8,307 bases of DNA from Gp6-AA40 sp050742535 (GCA_050742535.1 JBOGIQ010000275.1:1-8307), one strand, 5' to 3'. Counted from the first letter of the stretch, positions 1 to 5,664 are shown. Notes: generated from the letters alone by a model not told the origin. Made by a program: numbers and translations.

Positions 1-1
1 G

Positions 2-556
2 CGTCCGGGTGGCCGCGCCGATTCGTGGCTCGATCGCTCGTTGCTCGAGCGGTGCATCACGTGGGGCATCCCCACCGCCAGCCTGCCCGGCCTGTACAAC
101 AACAACATCCAGATCGTGCAGAGCCCCGATCACGTCGTCATCGTCCACGAGATGGTGCACGATGCGCGCGTCATTCCGCTCGATCGCCGGCCGCGCGTCA
201 CGGACAAGGGAAATAACACGCGCAACTATCTGGGCGAATCGCGCGGGTGGTTCGACGGCGACACGCTCGTCGTCGAAACGACGAACTTCGGCACGCGGAC
301 GAACTACCGCGGCGCGAACGTGAATCTGAAGCTGACCGAGCGATATCGGCGCGTGAACGCGAACCGCGTGGAGCTTCTGCTGACGGTCGAGGATCCGACC
401 GTCTGGACGAAGCCATGGACGGTGAAGCTTGGCATGCGTCCCACTGAAGGCGATCTGGTCGAGTACGCCTGTCACGAGGGGAATTACGGCCTGCGAAACA
501 TCCTCGAAGTTGCGCGCGACGAGGAGAAGGCTGCCGCGGCGGCGGGTCAGAAATAG
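2..556 (+). CDS. Conserved hypothetical protein, C-terminal part (5' end outside window)
   Basis: The open frame enters from the left edge, so the true start is missing and 184 residues are visible. I recognise the sequence as a conserved hypothetical family common in Acidobacteriota and some Proteobacteria. Typical blocks are LPGLYNNN (visible residues 28-35), a VHDARVIPLD segment (52-61), SRGWFDGDTLVVETTNF (80-96), LTERY (111-115), DPTVWTKPWT (131-140) and YACHEGNYG (155-163) near the end, followed by an Ala/Glu/Lys-rich tail. Family members are usually exported and beta-rich, but no enzymatic role is known to me and the signal peptide would lie outside the window. The stop is 20 bases before the DUF6152 gene on the same strand, so the two are probably co-transcribed; I recall this neighbourhood from other genomes, which I could not check. 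Frame and family are secure; function is unknown. Confidence 0.88.
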   Translation, partial: RPGGRADSWLDRSLLERCITWGIPTASLPGLYNNNIQIVQSPDHVVIVHEMVHDARVIPLDRRPRVTDKGNNTRNYLGESRGWFDGDTLVVETTNFGTRTNYRGANVNLKLTERYRRVNANRVELLLTVEDPTVWTKPWTVKLGMRPTEGDLVEYACHEGNYGLRNILEVARDEEKAAAAAGQK

Positions 557-563
557 CCCCCGC

Positions 564-570
564 AAAGGAG
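564..570 (+). promoter_or_regulatory. Shine-Dalgarno of the first DUF6152 gene
   Basis: AAAGGAG lies 6 bases before the ATG at 577, inside the 20-base gap after the preceding stop. It fixes this ATG as the start and allows independent initiation within the presumed operon. Confidence 0.8.
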
Positions 571-576
571 ACTCCG

Positions 577-987
577 ATGCGATCGATGCTGTATGCCTTC
601 GTCCTCCTCGTTGCGTGCGCGGCGCCGGCGCTCGCGCACCATTCGTTCGCGGCTGAATTCGACGCCAAGCAGCCGGTGACGCTGAAGGGCACGGTCACGC
701 GAATGGAGTGGATCAACCCGCACACGTGGATCCACCTCGACGTGAAAAACCCGGATGGAACCGTCAGCAAGTGGATGATCGAAGGAGGCACGCCGAACAC
801 GCTCATGCGGCGCGGTTTCAAAAAGGACTCGCTCAAGGAAGGCACCGAGATCACCGTTGAGGGCTTCCGCGCGAAGAACGGCGCCCTGCGCGCCAACGGC
901 GCGGACCTGATTCTGCCCGACGGACGCCGTCTGTTCCTCGGCTCGTCGGGCACCGGCGCGCCGAAGGATCCCGGCGACGGCAAGTAA
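577..987 (+). CDS. DUF6152 family secreted protein (paralogue A)
   Basis: This 136-residue protein has an N-terminal signal peptide with a likely signal peptidase I site after ALA (residues 18-20), leaving a mature protein that begins His21-His22-Ser. DUF6152 hallmarks follow: LKGTVTRMEWINPHTW (36-51), a DG.VSKW turn (60-66), an E-G-G/T-P-N stretch (69-74) and LKEGTEITVEGF (86-97). The short all-beta pattern with this spacing suggests an OB-like barrel, which is inference. His21, His22 and His49 of the NPH motif are the most striking polar residues. LVAC at 11-14 could also be read as a lipobox, giving a lipoprotein; I think simple secretion is more likely because the family motif directly follows the ALA site. 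The gene has a good Shine-Dalgarno, follows the conserved hypothetical gene, and converges on the esterase gene with only 14 bases between stops. The biochemical role is unknown. Confidence 0.9.
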   Translation: MRSMLYAFVLLVACAAPALAHHSFAAEFDAKQPVTLKGTVTRMEWINPHTWIHLDVKNPDGTVSKWMIEGGTPNTLMRRGFKKDSLKEGTEITVEGFRAKNGALRANGADLILPDGRRLFLGSSGTGAPKDPGDGK

Positions 988-1001
988 CGGTGGCGGTCTC
1001 T

Positions 1002-2114
1002 TTATCGAAACAGCTTCGGCATCAGCTCGATCAGCTGCTTTCGAAACACCGGCATCACGTGAGGTCCTGGCAGGTCGAAGGACTGGTGCGGGATGCCGGC
1101 GGCTTCCAACCGACTCCGTAACGCCTTCGCTCCACCGACGAACGTGTCCTCAGTCCCACTGCCGATCCAGATCAGACGGTACTCCTTCCGGATCCGCGCT
1201 GCGTCCGCGAACGCCGCGCCGAAGCGGTTCTCAAAGTCGGGTGGGACGAGCGATCCGCTGATGGACGCGGCCGTGCGGAAGAGTTGCGGATGGCGGAGGC
1301 CCACGGTCAAGGCATATTCACCGCCGAGCGAAAGGCCCGCGATTGCCCACGAACGGGAATCCTGCTGGACGCGGTAACGAGCGCGCATTTCCGGCACCAG
1401 CACGTTCGTGATGATCGGTTCGATCTCCTTGAGGTTGTCGGCGCGCCGGCCGTTCCGCAGCACGTCGGACGCATGCATCACCACGAGCATCGGTTCCATC
1501 GCGCGGCTCGCGATCAGGTTGTCGAACACGATCTCCGCGAACCCGCCGCCGCTCGTCCAGTCGGTCTCGGTTCCCGGCGTGCCAGACATGAGCATCAGCA
1601 CCGGATACCGTCGCGAGGTGTCCCGGTCGTATCCGGGCGGCGTGTAGACGACGACCTTTCGCGCTGTACCGGCGGGCGTCGCGAAAACCTCGTGGCGCAG
1701 CGTTCCCTTTGGCGCACCACGCTCCATCCATGGCTGCGGTGTCGCCGCCGGCACGATGAAGCGGCTCGACGCAAACCGCTCGGCGGCGGTGAAGCTGCAA
1801 CGGCATACGGGATCGTCCGCCCGCACGCCGTTGACGATGAAGGCGTATGAATAAAGGTTGGGCTCGAGCGGCCCGACCGTTGCGGTCCAGACGCCGTTCG
1901 AATCTTTGACCAGCGGTACCGCCGGTTGTGGCCCCATCCAATCGCCCGAGAGCAGCACCTCGGTTGCCGCCGGCGCCCACAGGCGCGTGATCACGCGGCC
2001 GTCGGCGAGGACCTCCGGAGAGACGAACGCAGGACGCTGGGGCTGCTGCGCGGTGGCAGCGGCACCGAAGGCCAGCACCGCTGCAAGGAGAACGAACAGT
2101 CGGGGGGTGGCCAT
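1002..2114 (-). CDS. Secreted alpha/beta-hydrolase esterase with N-terminal early-set domain (enterochelin esterase/esterase D type)
   Basis: I place the start at the ATG at 2114 (370 residues), because it begins directly with a signal peptide (residues 1-23, cleavage near TAQ). A TTG-initiated form would begin at 2150; neither has a strong Shine-Dalgarno. Residues about 30-115 form an early-set/CBM48-like beta-sandwich (R-L-W-A-P, then LSGDWMG, GVWTATVGPL and YSYAFIVNG). Residues about 140-370 are the hydrolase domain: VYTPPGY (157-162), the nucleophile elbow GLSLGG (260-265, Ser262), an acid candidate in GSGTED (Glu322/Asp323) and His352 in PGPHVMPVFR. This is the PF00756 esterase layout seen in enterochelin esterase-like and trehalose/feruloyl esterase-like proteins. 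The substrate cannot be told from sequence. A Cys-Arg-Cys at 104-106 between the domains is unusual. The gene for a 68-residue hydrophilic protein lies 63 bases upstream on the same strand. Confidence 0.92.
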   Translation of the reverse strand: MATPRLFVLLAAVLAFGAAATAQQPQRPAFVSPEVLADGRVITRLWAPAATEVLLSGDWMGPQPAVPLVKDSNGVWTATVGPLEPNLYSYAFIVNGVRADDPVCRCSFTAAERFASSRFIVPAATPQPWMERGAPKGTLRHEVFATPAGTARKVVVYTPPGYDRDTSRRYPVLMLMSGTPGTETDWTSGGGFAEIVFDNLIASRAMEPMLVVMHASDVLRNGRRADNLKEIEPIITNVLVPEMRARYRVQQDSRSWAIAGLSLGGEYALTVGLRHPQLFRTAASISGSLVPPDFENRFGAAFADAARIRKEYRLIWIGSGTEDTFVGGAKALRSRLEAAGIPHQSFDLPGPHVMPVFRKQLIELMPKLFR

Positions 2115-2177
2115 CCGAGAGATGGTAGTCCGCCTCTCGAAGGCCCTCAAGAAATCTTCGATCGTGCGCGTTGCGCC

Positions 2178-2384
2178 TTACATCGTGATTCGTTTGCCTT
2201 TGTCGCGTATCGCGGAATCCGGGTCGGTGGTCGCCGGCGTATCGGTGCCCTTCGACGGCACGCGCCCGGTCACCTGCTCGCGATCGTCCCGCTGTTCCTG
2301 CTTGTGCTGATTCTCGTTGCGCGTGTTCGCGTCCACGTTCTCGCTCTGCTCAGGCGTATTGGTGTTCTCGTCTCTGTTAGCCAT
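2178..2384 (-). CDS. Small, highly hydrophilic (probably disordered) hypothetical protein
   Basis: A 68-codon frame with ATG at 2384 and TAA at 2178. The product is rich in Asn, Asp, Glu, Gln, Arg, Thr and Lys, with no Cys, Trp, Phe, Tyr or Leu, no signal peptide and no hydrophobic segment, so it is probably intrinsically disordered and cytoplasmic. Support for coding: about 54 of 68 codons end in G or C, as in the neighbouring genes, even though the amino-acid composition itself is not GC-driven. Against it: no clear Shine-Dalgarno precedes the ATG. It lies 63 bases upstream of the esterase gene on the same strand and could be its first cistron. I do not recognise a family, and the composition alone would fit a stress- or desiccation-type hydrophilin only as a guess. 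Confidence 0.62.
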   Translation of the reverse strand: MANRDENTNTPEQSENVDANTRNENQHKQEQRDDREQVTGRVPSKGTDTPATTDPDSAIRDKGKRITM

Positions 2385-2595
2385 GTCGCGGTACGAGCAA
2401 GAAGCGAACCGCGACTCGGGTCCGCCAGAGCTCGACCTGGTCGTGACTCACGGGTCTCTGCAATCAGCGCCCTCGGCCAAGTGAAATTGCGTACATCGTC
2501 AGAACGCGATCACAAGCGTCCTCGTTGTTTGCGGCTGTCACTGAGAGGCGTCAGTTCTGGCGCGCAATTCGGCGAAGTCGCGGGAAATGATGGGC

Positions 2596-2611
2596 TGGCA
2601 CCCCTGTTGCT
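2596..2611 (+). promoter_or_regulatory. Sigma-54 (RpoN) type -24/-12 promoter
   Basis: TGGCACCCCTGTTGCT matches the consensus TGGCACG-N4-TTGCW at 11 of 12 defined positions. The invariant GG (2597-2598) and GC (2609-2610) have exactly the required 10-base spacing. Transcription would start near 2622, leaving a leader of about 28 bases that holds the Shine-Dalgarno at 2640-2644 and the GTG start at 2650. Position, orientation and spacing all agree with it driving the secreted-protein gene. A sigma-54 promoter needs an AAA+ enhancer-binding activator, and none is encoded in the window. Confidence 0.72.
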
Positions 2612-2639
2612 CCGTCGGACGGCACCCCCGTAGCGCGAT

Positions 2640-2644
2640 GGAGG
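2640..2644 (+). promoter_or_regulatory. Shine-Dalgarno that decides a GTG start
   Basis: GGAGG sits 5 bases before the GTG at 2650. It overlaps the in-frame ATG at 2638, which therefore cannot use it. The longer forms starting at 2587 or 2638 are less likely, because the 2587 start would place the sigma-54 promoter inside the coding region. Confidence 0.75.
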
Positions 2645-2649
2645 ACATC

Positions 2650-3057
2650 GTGGTCAAGGTGCCGATTGTTGCAACGCTCATCGCCGCAAGCCTGGCGGCG
2701 GCTACGCCCGCGCAGAGTCAGGTCAGCGTCTCGGTCAATATCGGCCAGCCGCCACCAGTGATCGTCGCGCAGCCGGTGCTGGTGCCCGTGCAGGCCTCGC
2801 CGGTGTATTACGCGCCGTCGTATGGTTCGGATGTGTTCTTCTACAGCGGGCGCTATTACACCATCCGCGACGACCGGTGGTTCTACGCCACGCAGATCAA
2901 CACGCCGTGGGTCGCGATCGCGGTCGGCAAGGTGCCGCAACAGATCCTCGCGGTTCCGGTCACGTACTACCGTGTGCCGCCGGGACATCTGAAGCACGCG
3001 CGCGGGGCCGGCGGTGGGCACTGTCCTCCGGGCCAGGCGAAGAAGGGCCGCTGCTGA
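2650..3057 (+). CDS. Secreted protein of unknown function with aromatic-rich core and Cys-bounded basic C-terminus
   Basis: From the GTG start the product is 135 residues, beginning with a basic n-region and a hydrophobic segment (residues 5-19), with cleavage near TPA/QSQ (about residue 21). The mature part has a short Val-rich strand and a Pro-rich stretch (33-48). An aromatic core then runs from Y53-Y54 through VFFYSGRYY (62-70), DDRWFYA (74-80) and TPWVAI (85-90). The end is PPGHLKH (110-116), a Gly-rich turn and CPPGQAKKGRC (125-135), with Cys125 and Cys135 able to form a disulphide. This resembles small periplasmic hypothetical proteins with repeated W/Y-containing strands and a PPGH tail, but I cannot name a family with certainty. 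The gene stands alone behind a sigma-54-type promoter and is followed at once by the inverted heptamer array, so it looks monocistronic. Confidence 0.85.
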   Translation: MVKVPIVATLIAASLAAATPAQSQVSVSVNIGQPPPVIVAQPVLVPVQASPVYYAPSYGSDVFFYSGRYYTIRDDRWFYATQINTPWVAIAVGKVPQQILAVPVTYYRVPPGHLKHARGAGGGHCPPGQAKKGRC

Positions 3058-3060
3058 CGT

Positions 3061-3161
3061 TAGTTGGACAGCTGGATAGTTGGAGTTGGGTAGTTGGCTA
3101 GTTCGTAGTGAAGCGCCGGAGCGTGCTCAACTACCAACTACCAACTACCAACCACCAACTA
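3061..3161. repeat. Heptamer (TAGTTGG) arrays in inverted orientation, long imperfect hairpin
   Basis: The left arm carries TAGTTGG at 3061-3067, 3077-3083 and 3091-3097, with degenerate units between and after them (AGTTGGG at 3084-3090, CTAGTTC at 3098-3104). The right arm carries the reverse complement in uninterrupted 7-base steps: TCAACTA 3127-3133, CCAACTA 3134-3140 and 3141-3147, CCAACCA 3148-3154, CCAACTA 3155-3161. The arms can pair over about 35-40 bases around a GC-richer loop near 3105-3126. The array is much lower in GC than the genes around it and fills most of the gap between 3057 and 3180. It could act as a transcript-end hairpin, a cruciform or a repeat-family insertion. There is no U-run, so a classical intrinsic terminator is not shown. 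Confidence 0.85.
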
Positions 3162-3179
3162 GTCGTGTAGACTCCCGCC

Positions 3180-3818
3180 GTGCGATCGCCGCTCTTCATG
3201 TTGCCGGCGGCACTGCTCGCCGCAGTGATGTTTGGCTGCGCCGATTCGGATAACGGCACATCAGCCACCGGGCCGTCACCACCTGGTTCCCCCCGGTTGA
3301 GCGGCACGCTGAGCGACCCGGCCGGCGACGTCGTGGCGACCGCACAGGTGCCGAATCCACCCGACGTAATCGCAGTGACGATCGACGTCGCCAACCAAAC
3401 GCTAAGTTTGACAGTGACGTTTGTTCCCGGCACGCTGGCGCCGCAAACGGGGTTCAGGGTTCACCTCGATACGGACGAAAATGCGGCGACCGGGAGCCCG
3501 ACATTTACCGGTGAGGGAAACAACACCATCGGTGCCGATTACGCGGTCACCGGCTTCAATCCACACGATCCTTCCCGTGCCGCGCTCCAGCGCAACATCA
3601 CCGGCGGCGCCCCTTCCTTCCTTGGAACCCTGGACGTCGTAATGGAGGCGAACGTACGACGTTTGTCCATTCCCCTCGCCCAGCTTGGAGGCGATGATGG
3701 CCGGCTGCAGTTCAAGCTCGACTGCTACCAGGTCATCGCGAGCTCCGGCACGACGCAGACGATCGCGCAGGGTGACCTGATCCCGAATTTCGGCTTGCCC
3801 GCGGGCCTCGTTCGATAG
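3180..3818 (+). CDS. Predicted lipoprotein with DOMON/CBM9-like beta-sandwich
   Basis: A 212-residue protein starting at GTG 3180; an in-frame TAG at 3168-3170 rules out any longer form, and ATG at 3198 would leave a poor signal sequence. The N-terminus is basic then hydrophobic and ends in VMFGC (16-20), a slightly atypical lipobox, followed by a Ser/Thr/Gly/Pro linker (21-39), so the protein is probably lipid-anchored. The rest is all beta: DPAGD (46-50), PPDVIAVTIDV (60-70), LSLTVTF (75-81) and FRVHLDTDENAATG (92-105). The last is the D-x-D-x-N-x-x-T-G pattern seen at a strand edge in DOMON/carbohydrate-binding CBM9-like proteins and possibly binds calcium. LSIPLAQLG (162-170) and LQFKLD (176-181) fit later strands of the same sandwich. 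No catalytic motif is visible. No Shine-Dalgarno precedes the start, and the heptamer hairpin ends 18 bases before it. Confidence 0.86.
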   Translation: MRSPLFMLPAALLAAVMFGCADSDNGTSATGPSPPGSPRLSGTLSDPAGDVVATAQVPNPPDVIAVTIDVANQTLSLTVTFVPGTLAPQTGFRVHLDTDENAATGSPTFTGEGNNTIGADYAVTGFNPHDPSRAALQRNITGGAPSFLGTLDVVMEANVRRLSIPLAQLGGDDGRLQFKLDCYQVIASSGTTQTIAQGDLIPNFGLPAGLVR

Positions 3819-3830
3819 AGCGCGTCGCGT

Positions 3831-4310
3831 TTACCTCGAGTGCACATCGCGGTACCCGGGCGAAAAGCATTTGTGCACGCCGTAATCGCCCCAGCTCTGT
3901 TCCTTTCCGTCAGCGAGCACCAGCATCTCGGCGTCGAGCAGCCGCCCCGCCATGCTCACCGCGCCTGGAGCCGTGCTGGCAATCTGCCAGACCGTGTTCT
4001 CCTTCGGCGCGTAGCCGCACACCTCGATGACCGTGCCCGGCTTCAGCGCTTCCGCGGCCACAACCCCCATCCGTCTGATTTGCAGAATCGACGGACCTTC
4101 GACGGCCCAGCGGCTGACGCGTCCATCCTCGCCGGTCACCTCGATGTACAGAAAGCTGTGCGGATTGATCTCGTGAAACCGGACGATCGTGCCTTTCAGG
4201 CGGATCGGCGTCGTCGTATCGAAACTCGCGAGCGAGTGATGAGCGCCGAGCGGTGCAGCCGAAACGAGCGCCGCAGCAACTACGAGCCATCCCGCCAGTA
4301 ACGTCTTCAT
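3831..4310 (-). CDS. DUF6152 family secreted protein (paralogue B, with Cys-containing C-terminal extension)
   Basis: The ATG at 4310 is chosen because GGAGG stands 6 bases upstream and the protein then opens with a normal signal peptide (KTLLAGWLVVAAALVSA, cleavage after LGA at residue 23). A GTG at 4349 would add 13 charged residues. The mature protein of about 136 residues begins His24-His25-Ser, as in the DUF6152 gene at 577. It shows LKGTIVRFHEINPHSF (38-53), a DGRVSRWAVEG segment (62-72) and LKPGTVIEVCGY (89-100). It differs from the first copy by Cys98, a longer tail and a second Cys148 in GVHKCFSPGY (144-153), which may form a disulphide. It is the last of four closely spaced minus-strand genes, 67 bases after the TIGR03435 gene, and converges on the lipoprotein gene with 12 bases between stops. 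Function is unknown. Confidence 0.88.
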   Translation of the reverse strand: MKTLLAGWLVVAAALVSAAPLGAHHSLASFDTTTPIRLKGTIVRFHEINPHSFLYIEVTGEDGRVSRWAVEGPSILQIRRMGVVAAEALKPGTVIEVCGYAPKENTVWQIASTAPGAVSMAGRLLDAEMLVLADGKEQSWGDYGVHKCFSPGYRDVHSR

Positions 4311-4316
4311 GCGAAG

Positions 4317-4321
4317 CCTCC
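4317..4321 (-). promoter_or_regulatory. Shine-Dalgarno of the second DUF6152 gene
   Basis: GGAGG on the minus strand, 6 bases before the ATG at 4310, decides this start over the upstream in-frame GTG at 4349. Confidence 0.78.
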
Positions 4322-4377
4322 GGTTCCTTTCGGAGAACCATAGGCTCACGTCGTTACCGCATTGTTACGAGGAGCGT

Positions 4378-5109
4378 TCAGTTTTCTGATGGTCGCTGGG
4401 CGCTGTCGATGACCATTACCTGCACCGGGCCTTTCTGGACTTCCAGCTTCAGCCCCAATTGCTCCTGGATCGCCGTAAACAGAGACGGCGCGGACGTGTC
4501 GGCCGCACCAGCGGCTGGGCCTGGCTCCAGGGCCCATTGCAATCGGAAGTCGTACCGGCCATCCAGGCCCGTCCGATCGATGACCGGCCGATCCAACCGA
4601 GGCGACAACAGGCGCGCCAGGTTGAGGACGGATATCTTCTGCGCGACGATCAGGCCGCTGTTGCCGCTCACATTCGGCCGCGCGGCATCGTCAGCAGGCC
4701 GCAGCTTATGTCCGTCCTTCCCGATGACCAGCGCATAGATCGGTAACTGACGTTCTTCCGAATGTACTTTCAACTGGAAGCGCTCCGTCAGCAGCGCCTG
4801 GACCATCAACCGCAATTGCGCGTCGGTCGCTGATGAATCACCCTTTGCAGCGACTTCGAACCCCTCGGAGCTCGCCCACGCGGGCCCCCCGACCACCTGA
4901 AAATCGCGCAGATTCCAGCCGAATTGCACTAGGCTCCTCAGCGGATAGCCGGTGACGCGAAGCGTGCCGTTCTCGGCCGCGAGCAGTCCCGGACTGGTGC
5001 CACGTGTCGACGGACGAATCGACGCAACGTCAAAAGCAACGTTTTGGGTGTGAACCGAGGCTGCCGCCAACAGGCCGGCCAACACAGCGATGCACGGTTT
5101 GCTCGACAT
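4378..5109 (-). CDS. TIGR03435 / DUF3738 family exported protein (short form)
   Basis: A 243-residue protein with a signal peptide (residues 1 to about 21). Family blocks in order: FDVASIRPS (26-34), LRVTGYPLRSLVQFGW (50-65), an F-x-V segment at 84-86, ALLTERFQLKVHSEERQLPIYALVI (105-129), LARLLSPRLDRPVIDRTGLDGRYDFRLQW (164-192) and SLFTAIQEQLGLKLEVQKGPVQVMVID (209-235), closing with the family's usual P-S-E-N end. TIGR03435 was named a soil-associated family; the same domain (DUF3738) occurs fused to M56/BlaR1-type membrane peptidases, but here it stands alone. The linker between the halves is short and lacks the Cys pair present in the other TIGR03435 protein at 5703. Its ATG has AAAGGTG just upstream, 45 bases after the preceding hypothetical gene. 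The role is unknown, with binding or sensing in the periplasm the likeliest guess. Confidence 0.93.
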   Translation of the reverse strand: MSSKPCIAVLAGLLAAASVHTQNVAFDVASIRPSTRGTSPGLLAAENGTLRVTGYPLRSLVQFGWNLRDFQVVGGPAWASSEGFEVAAKGDSSATDAQLRLMVQALLTERFQLKVHSEERQLPIYALVIGKDGHKLRPADDAARPNVSGNSGLIVAQKISVLNLARLLSPRLDRPVIDRTGLDGRYDFRLQWALEPGPAAGAADTSAPSLFTAIQEQLGLKLEVQKGPVQVMVIDSAQRPSEN

Positions 5110-5154
5110 GCACCTTTGACGAGGACGAATCGCCAGGAGTTGGTCACGCCTCGC

Positions 5155-5664
5155 TCATCTGGGATTCGCGGCCGCGAAGTCGATCAGGAATGCGCGCAGG
5201 AGCTCGTCCATCGCCTCTCGCATGCGCCCGGTATTACCGGGCAGGACGATGCGGAGCACCGATTTACGCCACACCGTCGCCCTGATGTTCGTGTTCCTGT
5301 TTTCGGGTGGTACCGACACCTGCACCATGCGACTGACGCTCAGGCTGACGTCGTAGGCGTAGTGTTTGAAGTCATCGCTCCTGGCGACGTACGCAGAGAG
5401 ATGGAGGCGGGGCAGGGTCACGGCCTTCGACGGATCCGGCTCCGCTTTGATCCCATTCAGCCCGAGCCTGGCTTCGAGCGGCGTTCGCAAGGCCAGGCTG
5501 TATCCCTTGGGATCAGGCAACTCTCCAAACGCCTCGACGACGAGGTCCACCGTGGACAGGCCACGCAGCGCATCGGGTTCCGGCCTGTCGCTTTGGGCAG
5601 TTGCGATCGCCGGCGCCAGGATGAGGATCAATTGAGCGAGGAACCGGTGTCGCCTCTGGATCAT
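5155..5664 (-). CDS. Exported hypothetical protein between the two TIGR03435 genes
   Basis: The reading frame stays open up to 6036, but that part is antisense to the neighbouring TIGR03435 gene. I place the start at ATG 5664, giving 169 residues with a clean signal peptide (MIQRRHRF then a hydrophobic run, cleavage after ATA at about residue 23) and a 38-base gap to the upstream gene. The Shine-Dalgarno is weak. The mature protein shows LRTPLEARLGLNGIKAEPDP (59-78), YAYDVSLSVSRMVQVSV (103-119), RATVWRKSVLRIVL (128-141) and a C-terminal helix REAMDELLRAFLIDFAAANPR (149-169). The order of a divergent small domain, two long strands and a last helix ending in A-N-P resembles a recurrent secreted hypothetical type in Acidobacteriota that I cannot name. 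Position suggests a shared transcript, and perhaps shared location, with the TIGR03435 proteins. Confidence 0.82.
   Translation of the reverse strand: MIQRRHRFLAQLILILAPAIATAQSDRPEPDALRGLSTVDLVVEAFGELPDPKGYSLALRTPLEARLGLNGIKAEPDPSKAVTLPRLHLSAYVARSDDFKHYAYDVSLSVSRMVQVSVPPENRNTNIRATVWRKSVLRIVLPGNTGRMREAMDELLRAFLIDFAAANPR

Larger units (their letters stand above)
2385..2649. other. Divergent intergenic region
   Basis: This 265-base gap separates the minus-strand 68-residue gene from the plus-strand secreted-protein gene. It contains the sigma-54-type promoter at 2596-2611 and the Shine-Dalgarno at 2640-2644. CGTCAGAAC near 2498 and CGTCAGTTC near 2549 share a CGTCAG core, with CAGAAC and GTTCTG also forming an inverted pair about 50 bases apart. 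That is a possible activator site upstream of the promoter, but weak by eye. I see no convincing gene or sigma-70 promoter here. Confidence 0.6.

Noticed and set aside
146..160. HEMVH (visible residues 49-53) in the first protein matches the HExxH zinc-protease motif.
   Set aside because: It lies in a predicted strand leading into ARVIPLD, not a helix. As I recall the family, the first His is often replaced, and no third zinc ligand is evident, so it is probably coincidence.
198..983. Long minus-strand open frame across the first two genes.
   Set aside because: Arg/Ser/Pro-rich antisense product without motifs; the plus-strand frames carry recognisable families.
2396..2411. Second sigma-54-like element on the minus strand, ahead of the 68-residue gene.
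   Set aside because: The -24 and -12 doublets are 11 bases apart rather than 10, the upstream half matches poorly, and the start codon would be almost at the transcription start.
2551..3021. Long minus-strand open frame opposite the secreted-protein gene.
   Set aside because: Its translation is Arg/His-rich with no motif, while the plus-strand frame has a signal peptide, Shine-Dalgarno and promoter.
3061..3161. Reading the heptamer arrays as a CRISPR array.
   Set aside because: Units are 7 bases, contiguous and without spacers, and the two arms are in opposite orientation.
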